From: Martinezella lusitana
GTDB taxonomy: Bacteria; Pseudomonadota; Alphaproteobacteria; Rhizobiales; Rhizobiaceae
Assembly: GCF_010668395.1 (NCBI RefSeq)
Contig: NZ_WUEY01000031.1
Location: forward strand, 1-49,751
Direction: 5' to 3'
DNA: 49,751 nt
The translations under genes were made by a program, and so were the position numbers. Below the pieces are notes generated by a model. That model ran no database searches, was not told where the DNA came from, and saw only the letters and a program-made list of their open reading frames with translations. Shown here piece by piece: positions 17,916-28,097 of the stretch. Position 1 is the first letter of the stretch. Each line of letters begins with the position of its first letter.

Positions 17916-19169
17916 ATGGCTATCAACTTCAATTATGCGCGCTGGCTCGGTGCCGCTGCGATTACGGCCGCCAGTCTGGCGGCGACCCATGCCGCCGCGG
18001 AAGACCTGACGCTCTGGACGTTGAACTTCGACAACGGCGCAGCGAACACCGCGCTTCAGAAAGTCGCCAACGACTTCGAGGCCACCAATCCTGGTACTCA
18101 TGTTGAAATCGTTCAGCGCGGCATCGACGAGCACAAGACGGCGCTGCGCGTAGCAGCTGGCTCCAGCAAGGGACCCGACATCTATTTCAGCTGGGCAGGC
18201 CTTGGGCTTGGCGGCGAATATGTGAAGGCCGGCCTGTCGCTGCCACTCGACAAGTACTACACCCAGTACAAGTGGAACGACGAACTACTTCCCTCGGCCG
18301 CCGCCTTCGCCGATCTCTATCCGGGCGGCAAGCATGGCGTTCCCTTCACCTTCAAGGGCGAAGCGATCTACTACAATAAGAAGCTCTTCCAAAAGGCGGG
18401 CATCACCGAAGAGCCGAAAACCTACGAGGATCTGCTTGCCGACGCCGAGAAGCTCAAGGCAGCGAAAATCCCCGCCTTCACCTTCGGCGGTTCCGTCAAC
18501 TGGCACGTCATGCGCCTGATGGACGTGCTGCTCGAGACCAAGTGTGGCGCCGACAAGCATGACGCCCTGATGGCCATGAAGTCCGACTGGACCAAGGAGC
18601 CCTGCGCCACCGACGCCTTCGCCGAATTCGCCAAGTGGACCAAGGACTATACGTTGAAGCCCTTCATGGGCATCAGCAACCAGCAGTCCTACACGCTGTT
18701 CGTTGCCGGCCGCGCCGCAATGATGCTGGAAGGCGACTGGCTTGTGAGCCAGCTGAGCGGCAGCAAGGTCGACCTTGACGACTATGGCGTCGTGCCGTTC
18801 CCGACGAACACGAACCGTCTCTATGGCTTCGCCGAGTACAATTACATTAGCACCAAGAGCAAAAATCCGGATCTAGCCGCGAAGTTTCTCGACTATTTCC
18901 TCTCGACCAAGGTGCAGCAGGATCTCGTCGGCCAGATCAGTTCGACCTCCGTCAACAAGAATGTCCAGTACTCGAACCTGAAGCCGCTGGAGGCAAAGTG
19001 GTTGGATATCTTCAAGACCTACAGCAAGGTCTACATGAATGGCGACCAGGCTTTCCCGCTCGACGTCACGACTGAATACTTCCGGGTGATCAACGACGTC
19101 GCCTCCGGCAACATCCAGCCGGCCGACGCGGCCAAGCAGCTGCAGGCCTTCATCGCGGGCCGCACCTGA
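17916..19169 (+). CDS. Extracellular solute-binding protein (family 1, MalE/UgpB-like)
   Basis: A 417-residue periplasmic binding protein for a carbohydrate-uptake-1 importer. The signal peptide runs to about HAAAED (residue 29). The mature protein starts LTLWTLNFDNGAANTALQ and contains PYTFKG-like strand PFTFKGEAIYYNKKLFQKAG and GRAAMMLEGDWLV, classic family-1 elements. Such proteins bind oligosaccharides or glycosides rather than free pentoses. With a DUF4038 hydrolase in the operon and operator C upstream, an apiosyl-containing glycoside is the inferred ligand. The ATG follows CAGAGGAGGACGGGAG. Confidence 0.88.
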   Translation: MAINFNYARWLGAAAITAASLAATHAAAEDLTLWTLNFDNGAANTALQKVANDFEATNPGTHVEIVQRGIDEHKTALRVAAGSSKGPDIYFSWAGLGLGGEYVKAGLSLPLDKYYTQYKWNDELLPSAAAFADLYPGGKHGVPFTFKGEAIYYNKKLFQKAGITEEPKTYEDLLADAEKLKAAKIPAFTFGGSVNWHVMRLMDVLLETKCGADKHDALMAMKSDWTKEPCATDAFAEFAKWTKDYTLKPFMGISNQQSYTLFVAGRAAMMLEGDWLVSQLSGSKVDLDDYGVVPFPTNTNRLYGFAEYNYISTKSKNPDLAAKFLDYFLSTKVQQDLVGQISSTSVNKNVQYSNLKPLEAKWLDIFKTYSKVYMNGDQAFPLDVTTEYFRVINDVASGNIQPADAAKQLQAFIAGRT

Positions 19170-19177
19170 TCGCTCGG

Positions 19178-19221
19178 GGGAAGCCGCCACTCCGATTGCC
19201 AGTCGCGGCGGACGGCTTCCC
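19178..19221 (+). terminator. Long hairpin after the binding-protein gene
   Basis: GGGAAGCCG (19178-19186) pairs with CGGCTTCCC (19213-19221), with additional pairing likely inside. No T-tract follows and the permease gene begins 45 bases on. As in the first operon, this probably sets binding-protein excess rather than ending transcription. Confidence 0.5.
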
Positions 19222-19265
19222 TGACTTTCATGCCCACACATCAGCTGCCGTCGGGAGAAATCATA

Positions 19266-20165
19266 ATGTCATTCCGCAATCGAATATACGATGCACGTGT
19301 TCAGGCGGTGATCCTGCTTGCGCCGGCCATGCTGATCTATTTGATTTTCGCGCTTTATCCGATGCTGAACGTCGTTGTGCTGAGCTTCCAGAAATGGAAT
19401 GGCCTGGCGCCGGAGCGACCATTCGTCGGTCTCGCGAACTATCAATATATCTTCACGCAGGACCCGGTCTTTTGGGTCGCCTTCCGCAACACGGTGATCT
19501 GGACGATCATGTGCGTGATCTTTCCGCCCATGGTCGGGTTGCTTTTGGCGCTCAGCCTCAATCAGAAGCTCTTTGCCCGTAATACCTTCCGCGCCATCTT
19601 CTATCTGCCCGTCATCATCGCGCCGATCGCAGTCGCGACCATGTGGAAGTGGATGTACGATCCCTTTTTCGGCCTCTTCACCGAGATCCTGACTTCCATG
19701 CACCTGCAGGACTGGATTCAGGACTGGCTCGGCGACAAGGATATCGCGCTCTATTCCGTCTTCGTCGCCTATCTCTGGCAATCAGTCGGTTTCTCCATGG
19801 TCCTGTTTCTGGCAGGTCTGCAAAACGTCTCGCAGACGCTGGTCGAGGCGGCGCGCATCGATGGCGCCGGGCGCTGGAACATCTTCCGCTACGTGACCCT
19901 GCCCGCGCTGCGCACGACGCTGACCATCGTGCTGGTGCTGTCGGTCATTTCGTCGCTGAAAGCCTTCGACATCGTCTACGGCCTGACCGGCGGCGGTCCC
20001 GCGCAATCGACGCAGATGCTGGCGCTCTGGGCCTTCACCCAGGCCATGCAGATCTTCGATTTCGGCCGCGGGGCTGCGATCTCGGTCGTCCTGCTGCTCA
20101 TCACCATCGCCATCGTCATTCCCTACCTGCGCTGGACGCAGAAGCATGAGGAGGCCGAACAATGA
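19266..20165 (+). CDS. ABC sugar importer permease (MalF/UgpA-type)
   Basis: A 299-residue inner-membrane protein with six hydrophobic segments, starting ARVQAVILLAPAMLIYLIFALYP in two parts. The EAA coupling loop reads LVEAARIDGAGRWNIFRYVTLP, typical of MalF-like subunits. ATG 19266 follows GGGAGAAATCATA; the upstream in-frame ATG at 19230 has no ribosome-binding site. It overlaps the next permease gene by 4 bases and forms the heterodimeric channel with it. Confidence 0.9.
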   Translation: MSFRNRIYDARVQAVILLAPAMLIYLIFALYPMLNVVVLSFQKWNGLAPERPFVGLANYQYIFTQDPVFWVAFRNTVIWTIMCVIFPPMVGLLLALSLNQKLFARNTFRAIFYLPVIIAPIAVATMWKWMYDPFFGLFTEILTSMHLQDWIQDWLGDKDIALYSVFVAYLWQSVGFSMVLFLAGLQNVSQTLVEAARIDGAGRWNIFRYVTLPALRTTLTIVLVLSVISSLKAFDIVYGLTGGGPAQSTQMLALWAFTQAMQIFDFGRGAAISVVLLLITIAIVIPYLRWTQKHEEAEQ

Positions 20166-21049
20166 CCGCAGCATCGGCAACATCCATGTCGGAAGGCTTC
20201 GAGACCATCACCCCGGCAAAGCGCAAGCGCGATCCCGTACTGATCGGGTTGTGGATCGCACTCCTCATCGTCGCTGCGATCTGGCTCGCACCGTTCGTCT
20301 TTATCGTCTTCACCTCGCTGAAGACACAGGCGGATGTGACGTCGACCGGCGCCTTCATGCCGCCACTCGAGCCGGCCTTTGAAAATTATTCAAGCGCCTG
20401 GGGCCGTGGCAATTTCGCCAATGCTTTCCTAAACAGCGCCATCATCACCGTGATCAAGGTGCCGCTCGGGCTTATCCTCTCGGCGATGGCGGCCTATGCC
20501 CTCGCCAAGATCCGTATGCGGTTCAACAAGCTGCTGTTGCTCCTCGTCGTCTTCGGCACAATGATCCCCTTCCAAGTCATGCTTGCCCCACTGTTCACGC
20601 TGGTCAATTCGCTCGGTTTGATCGACACCTATCCGGGCGTCATCCTGCCCTACATCGCGTTCGGTGTGCCGTATCAGGTTTTCATTCTCTACGGCTTCTT
20701 CAGAGGCATTCCGAAGGAACTGTCAGAGGCAGCCCTCATCGACGGCGCAAGCCATTTCACCATCTTTCGTCGGATTTTTCTGCCGGTTTGCCTGCCAGTG
20801 CTCGCGGCACTGCTGATCCTAGATTTCGTCTCGACATGGAATGAGTTCGCCATGGCGCTCGTGCTGTTGCAGGACCAACACATGTGGACGCTGCCGCTCG
20901 GGCTCATGTCCTTCCAGGGGCAGTTTTCCAATGATTACGGCCAATTGAACGCGGCGATCGTCATGACCGTGCTGCCGGCCACCATCGTTTATCTGATCTT
21001 CCAGCGCTACTTCGTCTCCGGCCTCACCTCCGGCGCGGTGAAGGGCTGA
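20162..21049 (+). CDS. ABC sugar importer permease (MalG/UgpE-type)
   Basis: A 295-residue partner permease with six hydrophobic segments; the first is VLIGLWIALLIVAAIWLAPF. The EAA loop is LSEAALIDGASHFTIFRRIFLPV. It is translationally coupled to the upstream permease (ATGA) and lies 38 bases before the glycoside hydrolase gene. The N-terminal 20 or so residues are polar, and a downstream in-frame ATG (MSEGF) is an alternative start. Confidence 0.9.
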   Translation: MTAASATSMSEGFETITPAKRKRDPVLIGLWIALLIVAAIWLAPFVFIVFTSLKTQADVTSTGAFMPPLEPAFENYSSAWGRGNFANAFLNSAIITVIKVPLGLILSAMAAYALAKIRMRFNKLLLLLVVFGTMIPFQVMLAPLFTLVNSLGLIDTYPGVILPYIAFGVPYQVFILYGFFRGIPKELSEAALIDGASHFTIFRRIFLPVCLPVLAALLILDFVSTWNEFAMALVLLQDQHMWTLPLGLMSFQGQFSNDYGQLNAAIVMTVLPATIVYLIFQRYFVSGLTSGAVKG

Positions 21050-21087
21050 GCGGTCGCACCATCCATACATCTTCCGAGGAGAACATC

Positions 21088-22602
21088 ATGTCCAACGCGT
21101 CCGTCGAAAAATGGGGAGTCTTCGAAGCAGCCTTCGACGGCCCTTCGGGCGGCAACCCCTATCTCGATGTGGCATTCGATGCCGTTTTCAGCCAGAACAG
21201 CCGCGAGATCCGCGTGCCCGGTTTCTATGACGGCGACGGCGTCTACCGCGTGCGCTTCATGCCGGACAATGAAGGTGATTGGTCCTTCCGCACACGGTCG
21301 AAGACATCGGAACTGGATGGCAAGACTGGCTCCTTCGTCGCGACCAAGCCGTCCGAGGGCAACCACGGCCCCGTACACGTCCACAACAAGTTCCACTTTG
21401 CCTATGCCGACGGCAAGCCCTTCCTGTCGTTCGGCACCACCTGCTATGCCTGGACACACCAGCCACTCGACATGCAGGCCCAGACGCTCGAAACGCTGAA
21501 GACGTCGCGTTTCAACAAGATCCGCATGGGCGTCTTCCCAAAGGACTATCCCTATAACGTCAACGAGCCGCTTTACGTCTGCTTCGAAAAGGGCGCTGAC
21601 GGCAAGGAAGATTTCGATCGGCCGAACCCGGTGCTCTTCCGTCATTTCGAGAACCAGGTCGCAGCCCTTTGCGAACTCGGCATCGAAGCCGACATCATCA
21701 TGTTCCACCCCTATGACCGCTGGGGTTATGCCGATATGTCGGCCGAACAGGACTTTCGCTACGTCGCCTATCTGGCCGCCCGCCTCGCCGCCTATCGCAA
21801 CGTCTGGTGGGCGCTTGCCAACGAATATGACTTCCTTCTCGACACCAAGCCGCTGCAGCAGTGGGATCGTTATTTCCACATTCTCGAAGAGAACGATCCC
21901 TACGGCCATCTGAAGTCGATCCATAACGGCGAGCCGACGATGAACTTCGATCATCGCAAGCCCTGGGTCACCCATACCTGCATTCAGAACTGGGACGTGA
22001 AGCGCACGCAGGAATGGCGCGAAGCCTATGGCAAGCCCGTCGTCAACGACGAGCCGGAATATGAGGGCAACATCATCCAGTCGTGGGGCAACCTGACGGC
22101 TGAAGAGCTGGTGCATCGCTTCTGGATCACGGTCACGCGCGGTGGCTATGCCGGCCATGGCGAAACCTATTCGCATCCGCAGGATTTGATCTGGTGGGCC
22201 AAGGGCGGCGAGCTGCGCGGCGAAGCCTGGAAGCGCATCGGCTTCCTGCGCGACCTTTTGGAACAGGATGTCGTCGATGGCCTTGAGCCCATGGCCTCGT
22301 TCGGCGAATGGCCGTGGACACGCGTTTCCGGCGCTCGCGATGGCGATGTCAGCTACATCTATCTCGGCGAGCACCAACCCGTCATCTGGTCCACCGGCCT
22401 GCCCAAGGACGGAACCGATTATGACGTCGACATCATCGACACCTGGGAGATGACGATCACGCCGGCGAAGAAGCTGGAAGCGCCGATCCCGCATCCGACG
22501 CGCCACGGCGCGGTCGTGCGCGGCGGCAAGGCCGATGCGGCTTTCGGCGTGGAGCTGCCCGGCAAGCCATACCAGGCGCTCCGTATCCGCAAGAAGCACT
22601 GA
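21088..22602 (+). CDS. Cytoplasmic DUF5060/DUF4038 glycoside hydrolase (apiosidase-like)
   Basis: A 504-residue protein with three parts: an N-terminal DUF5060 beta domain (about 1-90, FMPDNEGDWSFRTRS), a TIM-barrel DUF4038 (Apiosidase-like catalytic) domain (about 100-390) and a DUF5605-like C-terminal beta domain. Likely catalytic carboxylates sit in WWALANEYD (Glu246, clan GH-A-like NE) and VVNDEPEYEG (Glu322 or 324). GH140 apiosidases share the DUF4038 fold. No signal peptide is present, so cleavage should occur after import by the enclosing ABC genes. Together with operator C, this predicts intracellular release of apiose (or a related sugar) from a glycoside. Substrate is inferred; related barrels act on other sugars. 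Confidence 0.8.
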   Translation: MSNASVEKWGVFEAAFDGPSGGNPYLDVAFDAVFSQNSREIRVPGFYDGDGVYRVRFMPDNEGDWSFRTRSKTSELDGKTGSFVATKPSEGNHGPVHVHNKFHFAYADGKPFLSFGTTCYAWTHQPLDMQAQTLETLKTSRFNKIRMGVFPKDYPYNVNEPLYVCFEKGADGKEDFDRPNPVLFRHFENQVAALCELGIEADIIMFHPYDRWGYADMSAEQDFRYVAYLAARLAAYRNVWWALANEYDFLLDTKPLQQWDRYFHILEENDPYGHLKSIHNGEPTMNFDHRKPWVTHTCIQNWDVKRTQEWREAYGKPVVNDEPEYEGNIIQSWGNLTAEELVHRFWITVTRGGYAGHGETYSHPQDLIWWAKGGELRGEAWKRIGFLRDLLEQDVVDGLEPMASFGEWPWTRVSGARDGDVSYIYLGEHQPVIWSTGLPKDGTDYDVDIIDTWEMTITPAKKLEAPIPHPTRHGAVVRGGKADAAFGVELPGKPYQALRIRKKH

Positions 22603-22625
22603 TCCACCTTGAAGGGAAGAATGTC

Positions 22626-23690
<1,065 letters not shown>

Positions 23691-24648
23691 TCAGTGATGT
23701 CTCGGAGTGGTTTGTTAGCTCTTGCTCACGACCATCTTAAGGCATAGTCGGAGGCAGTCAGAATGTTTATTATCCGGCGGTCAAACCACCCAGCTGCGTT
23801 TTCCGACAGCAGCCGCACCTTTATGGGCCGCCGGCGCCGTGGAACTACCTGCACGAGGGATCCACGTATTAAAGACTGTACTATTAATCATATCAGCCGC
23901 CTGTTTGCCAATTATCATGTTCGGTGCATTGGTGTTGCGGCTGAGAAGCAAACGCATAATCGATGAGTCCGCAACCCTGAGCCTTTGGACGCTCCCCACC
24001 CGTAGGTGCGGATCGACCACGGCATCATCCATCAACGCCCATCCTTGATCTCGTTAGGCCGCTATAAGACAACAGGCCGGCATACCGATTATCGTGCCGA
24101 CTCTAATGCCTGCAGAGATCAACACTGTCGGTCACGTTCGGTTCACGGGTAAGAGAGCCGGCTGGTTCAGCCGCAGGGACGGGACTAACAAACAGACAGC
24201 ATGTAAATTGCCGATATCAGAAGTGTCTTTCTCGAATCGGGAAAGCCGAGATATGTCGGAACTGAAGCAACAGTCCCCAGTGCGGAAGGGCTCGGTCGGA
24301 GGCGGACCATACGAGGATTTCGGCCGAGCCCAGCATCGGATTCAGGCACCTGGCTACTACTTTCAGGGTATAGTGCCTTGTCATCTGCTGAAAGTGCATT
24401 AGTTAGGCGTCGCCGCACCGCCATATGCGGCAGAGACCTGGCGCGGCGGACACCACGAGGACAAAGAGCCGGGTCTCTTTTAGGGGCCTACAAGTGAAAT
24501 TCTTCTCTCGATTATTGCGTTTGGCCTTTATAGCCAATCGTGCCCATAAAGACGAAATATCCAAGCTTGAACCTTGGGCGATTGCCGCGATATCAGAATT
24601 TGAACGGGAGATAGCCGCGCTCTGTCGGCGGTCGCGGTTTGAGATATT
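23691..24648. other. Gene-poor interval with a possible transcript end
   Basis: Nearly 1 kb without a recognisable gene. Short frames on both strands (for example 24094-24402 plus and 24217-24399 minus) show no family motif. A GTG-started frame at 24494-24652 (VKFFSRLLRLAFIANR..., about 52 residues) could be a small protein but lacks support. A stem-loop with a short T-run at 24432-24481 is the only structured element noticed. Base composition looks less GC-rich than the flanking operons by eye, suggesting a recombination boundary. Confidence 0.4.
24432..24481 (+). terminator. Terminator-like stem-loop with no recognised upstream gene
   Basis: AGAGACCTGGC (24432-24442) pairs with GCCGGGTCTCT (24468-24478), including one G-T pair, around a 25-base loop. 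It is followed directly by TTTT. It would end a plus-strand transcript, yet no gene is recognised in the preceding 700 bases. The loop is long for a classical intrinsic terminator. Confidence 0.3.
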
Positions 24649-24951
24649 CTAGTCTTCAGTGAGCGAAGCGCGCCGTTCGACTTGCCGCAGACACTCTATG
24701 GCCTTCTGTCTTTCCTCTACGTCGTCTCGACTGAAGTAAGCGCGTGCCGTCAGTATGCTCAGCTCTTTCAATTCATCAAAATCAGTCGATCCGCTGCGGT
24801 AGAGCTGGATCACCTGGGTTGCGAAAGCCTCCCGGCTGAATTCGTTCAAATCGAACCATGGTCGTTCGATGATCTCGTTGAAAATCGCTTGCAACATAGC
24901 CAGTTCGTCCGGTCGGAAAATACCTTCCGTCAAGTGGTGATAGCGCTGCAT
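24649..24951 (-). CDS. Small conserved protein of unknown function, paralogue of 25173-25496
   Basis: A 100-residue soluble, helix-rich protein that I cannot place in a named family. Its core, FRPDELAMLQAIFNEIIERPWFD, then FATQVIQLYRSG and a late YFSRD, aligns with the neighbouring divergent gene (RPKELEIVERVFDLVTAQPWFD, FAVRLIHLVRSG, DFSRD). Two surviving related copies argue that the frame is real. There are no membrane segments and no DNA-binding motif I recognise. The two genes are transcribed divergently from a 220-base interval. Confidence 0.6.
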   Translation of the reverse strand: MQRYHHLTEGIFRPDELAMLQAIFNEIIERPWFDLNEFSREAFATQVIQLYRSGSTDFDELKELSILTARAYFSRDDVEERQKAIECLRQVERRASLTED

Positions 24952-25172
24952 TTTATTCCCTGCCCATGCGGAGCTCTACTCGCTCGCAATCATAATCGGC
25001 TCCGCATATATTTCCACTTAAAGTTTATGCTTGAAGCATCTTGCAGCAGCGTGTTCAGCCTAAGGCTCAGAAGAGTTACCCTTTTGACCTAGAGCAAGGA
25101 TTGGACATAACTCATGTTCAGTATTAGCCCCATCAACTTACCACCTTTCCGTGTCTGATCGCGGGAATTTAT

Positions 25173-25496
25173 ATGAAGTATGCGGTTGGGGACGGCATGG
25201 AGCGTTTGCGGCGCCTCGCGGGTAGGGCACTGCGCCCTAAGGAATTGGAGATTGTCGAACGAGTATTCGATCTGGTGACGGCGCAGCCTTGGTTCGATAA
25301 AAGCGAATATTGCCTGGATGGTTTCGCTGTTCGGCTGATTCATTTGGTTCGATCTGGCATCACGAATCCGGGCCAGCTTGAGACCATCGCTGTCCTGTGG
25401 GCAATGACGGATTTCAGCCGTGATATGACGAACAGTCAGCGGATGAAACTGATGGCAACCTATGAAGCACAAAGGCATCGGCGCCCCGCGCTTTAG
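25173..25496 (+). CDS. Small conserved protein of unknown function, paralogue of 24649-24951
   Basis: A 107-residue protein sharing the pattern RP-EL-----F----PWFD--E-----FA---I-L-RSG-T----L----L-A---FSRD with the divergent neighbour. Identity is spread over about 65 residues, so these are anciently duplicated rather than a recent repeat. The ATG at 25173 has only a weak GGGAA upstream; MERLRRLAGRALRP from the second Met is an alternative start. It converges with the binding-protein gene ending at 25574. No function can be assigned. Confidence 0.6.
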   Translation: MKYAVGDGMERLRRLAGRALRPKELEIVERVFDLVTAQPWFDKSEYCLDGFAVRLIHLVRSGITNPGQLETIAVLWAMTDFSRDMTNSQRMKLMATYEAQRHRRPAL

Positions 25497-25573
25497 CTGT
25501 GCATGTCGATTCCGTTCCAATCAGACGCCTTGGTTTTAGCCTTTTTCAAACTTGCGTCCCTGCGCGCTATCCA

Positions 25574-27073
25574 CTATTCGCGCCAGCTTACACGGTTGAG
25601 GAAAAAGCTCTCGTTAGCGGTCGGCTTCCATTCCAGCTTATCAGCCGCGCCGTAAATGGCGGCCGCCTGATAGAGTGGCAGAACCGGAACATCCTTTGCC
25701 ACCGCCGTCGCCACCTCGTTATAGGCAGCTACCCGCTTGCCGTCATCGAGCGTGTTTCTGGCCGTATTCAGAAGTGTGTCAATGCTGCTGTCCGAAAGCG
25801 ACGACCACGAGCTGGTGCTGTGCAGGAGCGGAAAAGATATGCCGTCTGCGTCCTGGCAGGCACAGGACCAGCGCCCGAAAGACAGCGTCGGCTGCTTGGT
25901 CTTCTCGCTTTGGACGCGCTGCAAGTAGGTGGCGAAATCAACATTCTCGATGTTGACCTTAAAGCCGACGTCGCTTAACTGCTGCACCAAAGCCTGGACG
26001 ATGCGCTGATCGAAAGTCGGCGACGTTAGGAAATCGATCGGCTGCCTCGCAGCGGCACCGGCCTCGCCGACGAGCTGCCTTGCTTTATCCGGATCAAAGG
26101 AGAGCCCTTCCACGTCTGGCGCATAGCCGGCATAGTCCGGGGACGCCAACTGCAAAGCCGGTTTGTCGTAACCCCCAAGCAGGCCGTCGATAATCGATTG
26201 CTTGTCGATCGCATAGGCGACGGCGCGGCGCAAATTCACATCATCGAAGGGCGGCCGCGACGGATTGAGCTTCAGATAGGCGATGCGCTCCGTCACCGTC
26301 GTCAATACCTTGACACCGGAGGTCGACTGAAGCTGCGCGGCGAGATCCGGGTCGAGCGTCACGGCCAGATCGGCGCCTCCCGCCTTCAGATCGGCAACGC
26401 GCGTTGCGGGATCAGGCACGGGACGAAATTCCGCATGCTGAAAATAGCCTTTCGTGCCCCAATAGGCGTCGTTGCGGTCGAGGTAAACGCCGACGCCAAG
26501 CTGCCACTTTGCGAATTTGTAAGGGCCGGAACCGACCGGAGAAAGGTTGAACGCCTTGTCGCCGACGACCTCCACCACGTGCTTCGGAACGATCGACAGC
26601 TTTACCAGCTGCGCCAGCAGAACTGGATAAGGGCCGTCGGTGCGGATCGTCACCTCATGCGGCCCAGTGACGGAAGCCGACAGGATCTTGTTGAACTGGC
26701 TGAACTGCGGACTTGCGAACTTCTTGTCGATGATGCGGTTGACGCTGAAGGCAACGTCATCGGGCGTCAGCGGCTGCCCATTATGGAAGGTGACGTCGTC
26801 GCGCAGCGTGAAGGCGATTTCGGTATCGGACTTGTAGGTCCAGGCGGTTGCGATATCGGGAATGATCTTGCCGCTGTCGTCGCGAGTGACGAGCTGATCG
26901 AAGATGTTGCGATAAACGAAATAGCTGTCGGGATTCCATTGCTTCTGCGGATCGAGAGACGAAGGCTCACTGACAAGATCAACAATGATCGTATCCTTTG
27001 CCGCGGCATAGGTCGGCAGCGGTGTCGCCGCACCGAGCAGGATTACAATTGCCAAAACCTTCATTGTCTTCAT
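25574..27073 (-). CDS. Peptide/opine-type ABC solute-binding protein (family 5), outlying paralogue
   Basis: A 499-residue periplasmic binding protein. The signal peptide is MKTMKVLAIVILLGAATPLP, ending near TYAAAKD. Family-5 (DppA/OppA) features include EPSSLDPQKQWNPDSYFVYRN, FTLRDDVTFHNGQPLTPDDVAFSV in two parts, GSGPYKF and NPSRPPFDDVNLRRAVAYAIDK. It is a close paralogue of the product of 36072-37571; both keep an unusual SCACQDADG segment near residue 405. It lies alone, pointing away from the permease operon, with a copy of the gntR upstream element about 285 bases before its start. Probably an alternative receptor for the same importer. Confidence 0.88.
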   Translation of the reverse strand: MKTMKVLAIVILLGAATPLPTYAAAKDTIIVDLVSEPSSLDPQKQWNPDSYFVYRNIFDQLVTRDDSGKIIPDIATAWTYKSDTEIAFTLRDDVTFHNGQPLTPDDVAFSVNRIIDKKFASPQFSQFNKILSASVTGPHEVTIRTDGPYPVLLAQLVKLSIVPKHVVEVVGDKAFNLSPVGSGPYKFAKWQLGVGVYLDRNDAYWGTKGYFQHAEFRPVPDPATRVADLKAGGADLAVTLDPDLAAQLQSTSGVKVLTTVTERIAYLKLNPSRPPFDDVNLRRAVAYAIDKQSIIDGLLGGYDKPALQLASPDYAGYAPDVEGLSFDPDKARQLVGEAGAAARQPIDFLTSPTFDQRIVQALVQQLSDVGFKVNIENVDFATYLQRVQSEKTKQPTLSFGRWSCACQDADGISFPLLHSTSSWSSLSDSSIDTLLNTARNTLDDGKRVAAYNEVATAVAKDVPVLPLYQAAAIYGAADKLEWKPTANESFFLNRVSWRE

Positions 27074-28097
27074 CTTCCACGTCCTTTTTTAAAGAGGGTT
27101 ATTCCTGAAGGGATATGCCAAAGAAATTTCGTCCTGAGGATTTGCGTTCGGTCCGACAGCACAATCGGCAGAAATCTCGGATCGGGATCGAAACGAGCAT
27201 GCGCATGACCAGCAAGATATGCGAAAATCGCCCAGTCCCCAGAGAATATCATTCAATCGCGTCGCCTCGGGCCCGGGATCGAACGGCGATCAGAATCTCC
27301 ACCTCAAAACTTTCACACGTTCCGGCCTGCATGAGCTCGCAGTGGTACAATGAATTGAAACTAACATCTCAATTTCATAAACTGAAGCATCAGTTGTCTA
27401 ATGTCTATAATTCTGGTGGAGAATTTTTTCATTGCAGTCTCTGCGGGAGAAATGTGCGCATTTTCTACATGCCCAGAATTCGGATCAGCCACACCTGCAC
27501 GTCATGCTGGGAAATAGTTGTCGAGCTCGCCGGCAACGTGCGTCTCTCTCAAGTCGGGCAGCTAACCGAAAAGTTGGGTTTTCAGTTTCGCCGCGGCATG
27601 CTTCGGGACAATTCCGAGATCCGCCCTTTCAGATCGCGTGTCGTGCGGCCGAAAATGCCGCGCTCGCCGAAGCAATGCCTCTCCTCGTGGAGCTGCAAGC
27701 GCGAGTGCCGAAGGACGCAGTGGTCCGGCGTATTCGAATTCGGGATTTTCAGGTGATCTCGGATAGCTCCATTGATTTTGCCGGCTACAACCTTCGCCCC
27801 TCTTCACCGGGATTGCCGCTGGGCACTTTCGAGTTGCTTGACGCATACGCTCCTGCTCGACCGCCCGTAGCCGATGCGGCTTGGCGCAGACAGGTGCCTG
27901 AGCTCGCGGGCTCAGGCATGTCGTTTCGCTGACGGATGGGATGCGAGAGGTCCGCCGCGCCATGTTCAATGGCATGGGGAAAGCTCTGCTCCTTCGGCAC
28001 CTCTCGTGTCGAAGACACTTCCCTTCGCGCTACCAATTTTCTCAGCGCGGGTGTTCATTTAGCAGAAATCTTTCGTTTGGAAGCGCTTTGCGCAAAT
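27074..28097. other. Long intergenic region between the outlying binding-protein gene and gntR
   Basis: About 1 kb with no gene I can support. The longest plus frames (27115-27756 and 27432-27932) resemble no family. The last 100 codons of the second (about 27620-27932) have plausible coding composition and may be an unrecognised gene remnant. The region holds one copy of the 37-bp element (27357-27393) and must contain promoters for both flanking genes, with an unusually long leader of about 280 bases for the minus-strand gene. Confidence 0.35.
27357..27393 (-). promoter_or_regulatory. 37-bp element, copy 1 (faces the outlying binding-protein gene)
   Basis: Read on the minus strand it matches 28 of 37 bases of the copy at 28098-28134, with a 14-base identical core TGAGATGTTAGTTT. 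The element sits upstream of the binding-protein gene at 25574-27073 and is oriented toward it. It is likely an operator or promoter shared through the GntR regulator. Confidence 0.5.

Noticed and set aside
21007..22599. A 530-codon open frame on the minus strand
   Set aside because: It lies wholly antisense to the DUF5060/DUF4038 hydrolase gene, whose motifs, ribosome-binding site and operon position are convincing. Long antisense frames are expected in high-GC coding DNA.
24494..24652. Possible GTG-started small protein of about 52 residues
   Set aside because: It directly follows the terminator-like hairpin, has no clear ribosome-binding site and no recognisable family. Its end abuts the minus-strand small gene.
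27115..27932. Two overlapping plus-strand frames, including one with a CxxC pair (HCSLCGRNVRIF)
   Set aside because: No known zinc-ribbon or other domain could be matched, there is no good start, and a 37-bp regulatory element lies inside. Recorded only as an unexplained interval.
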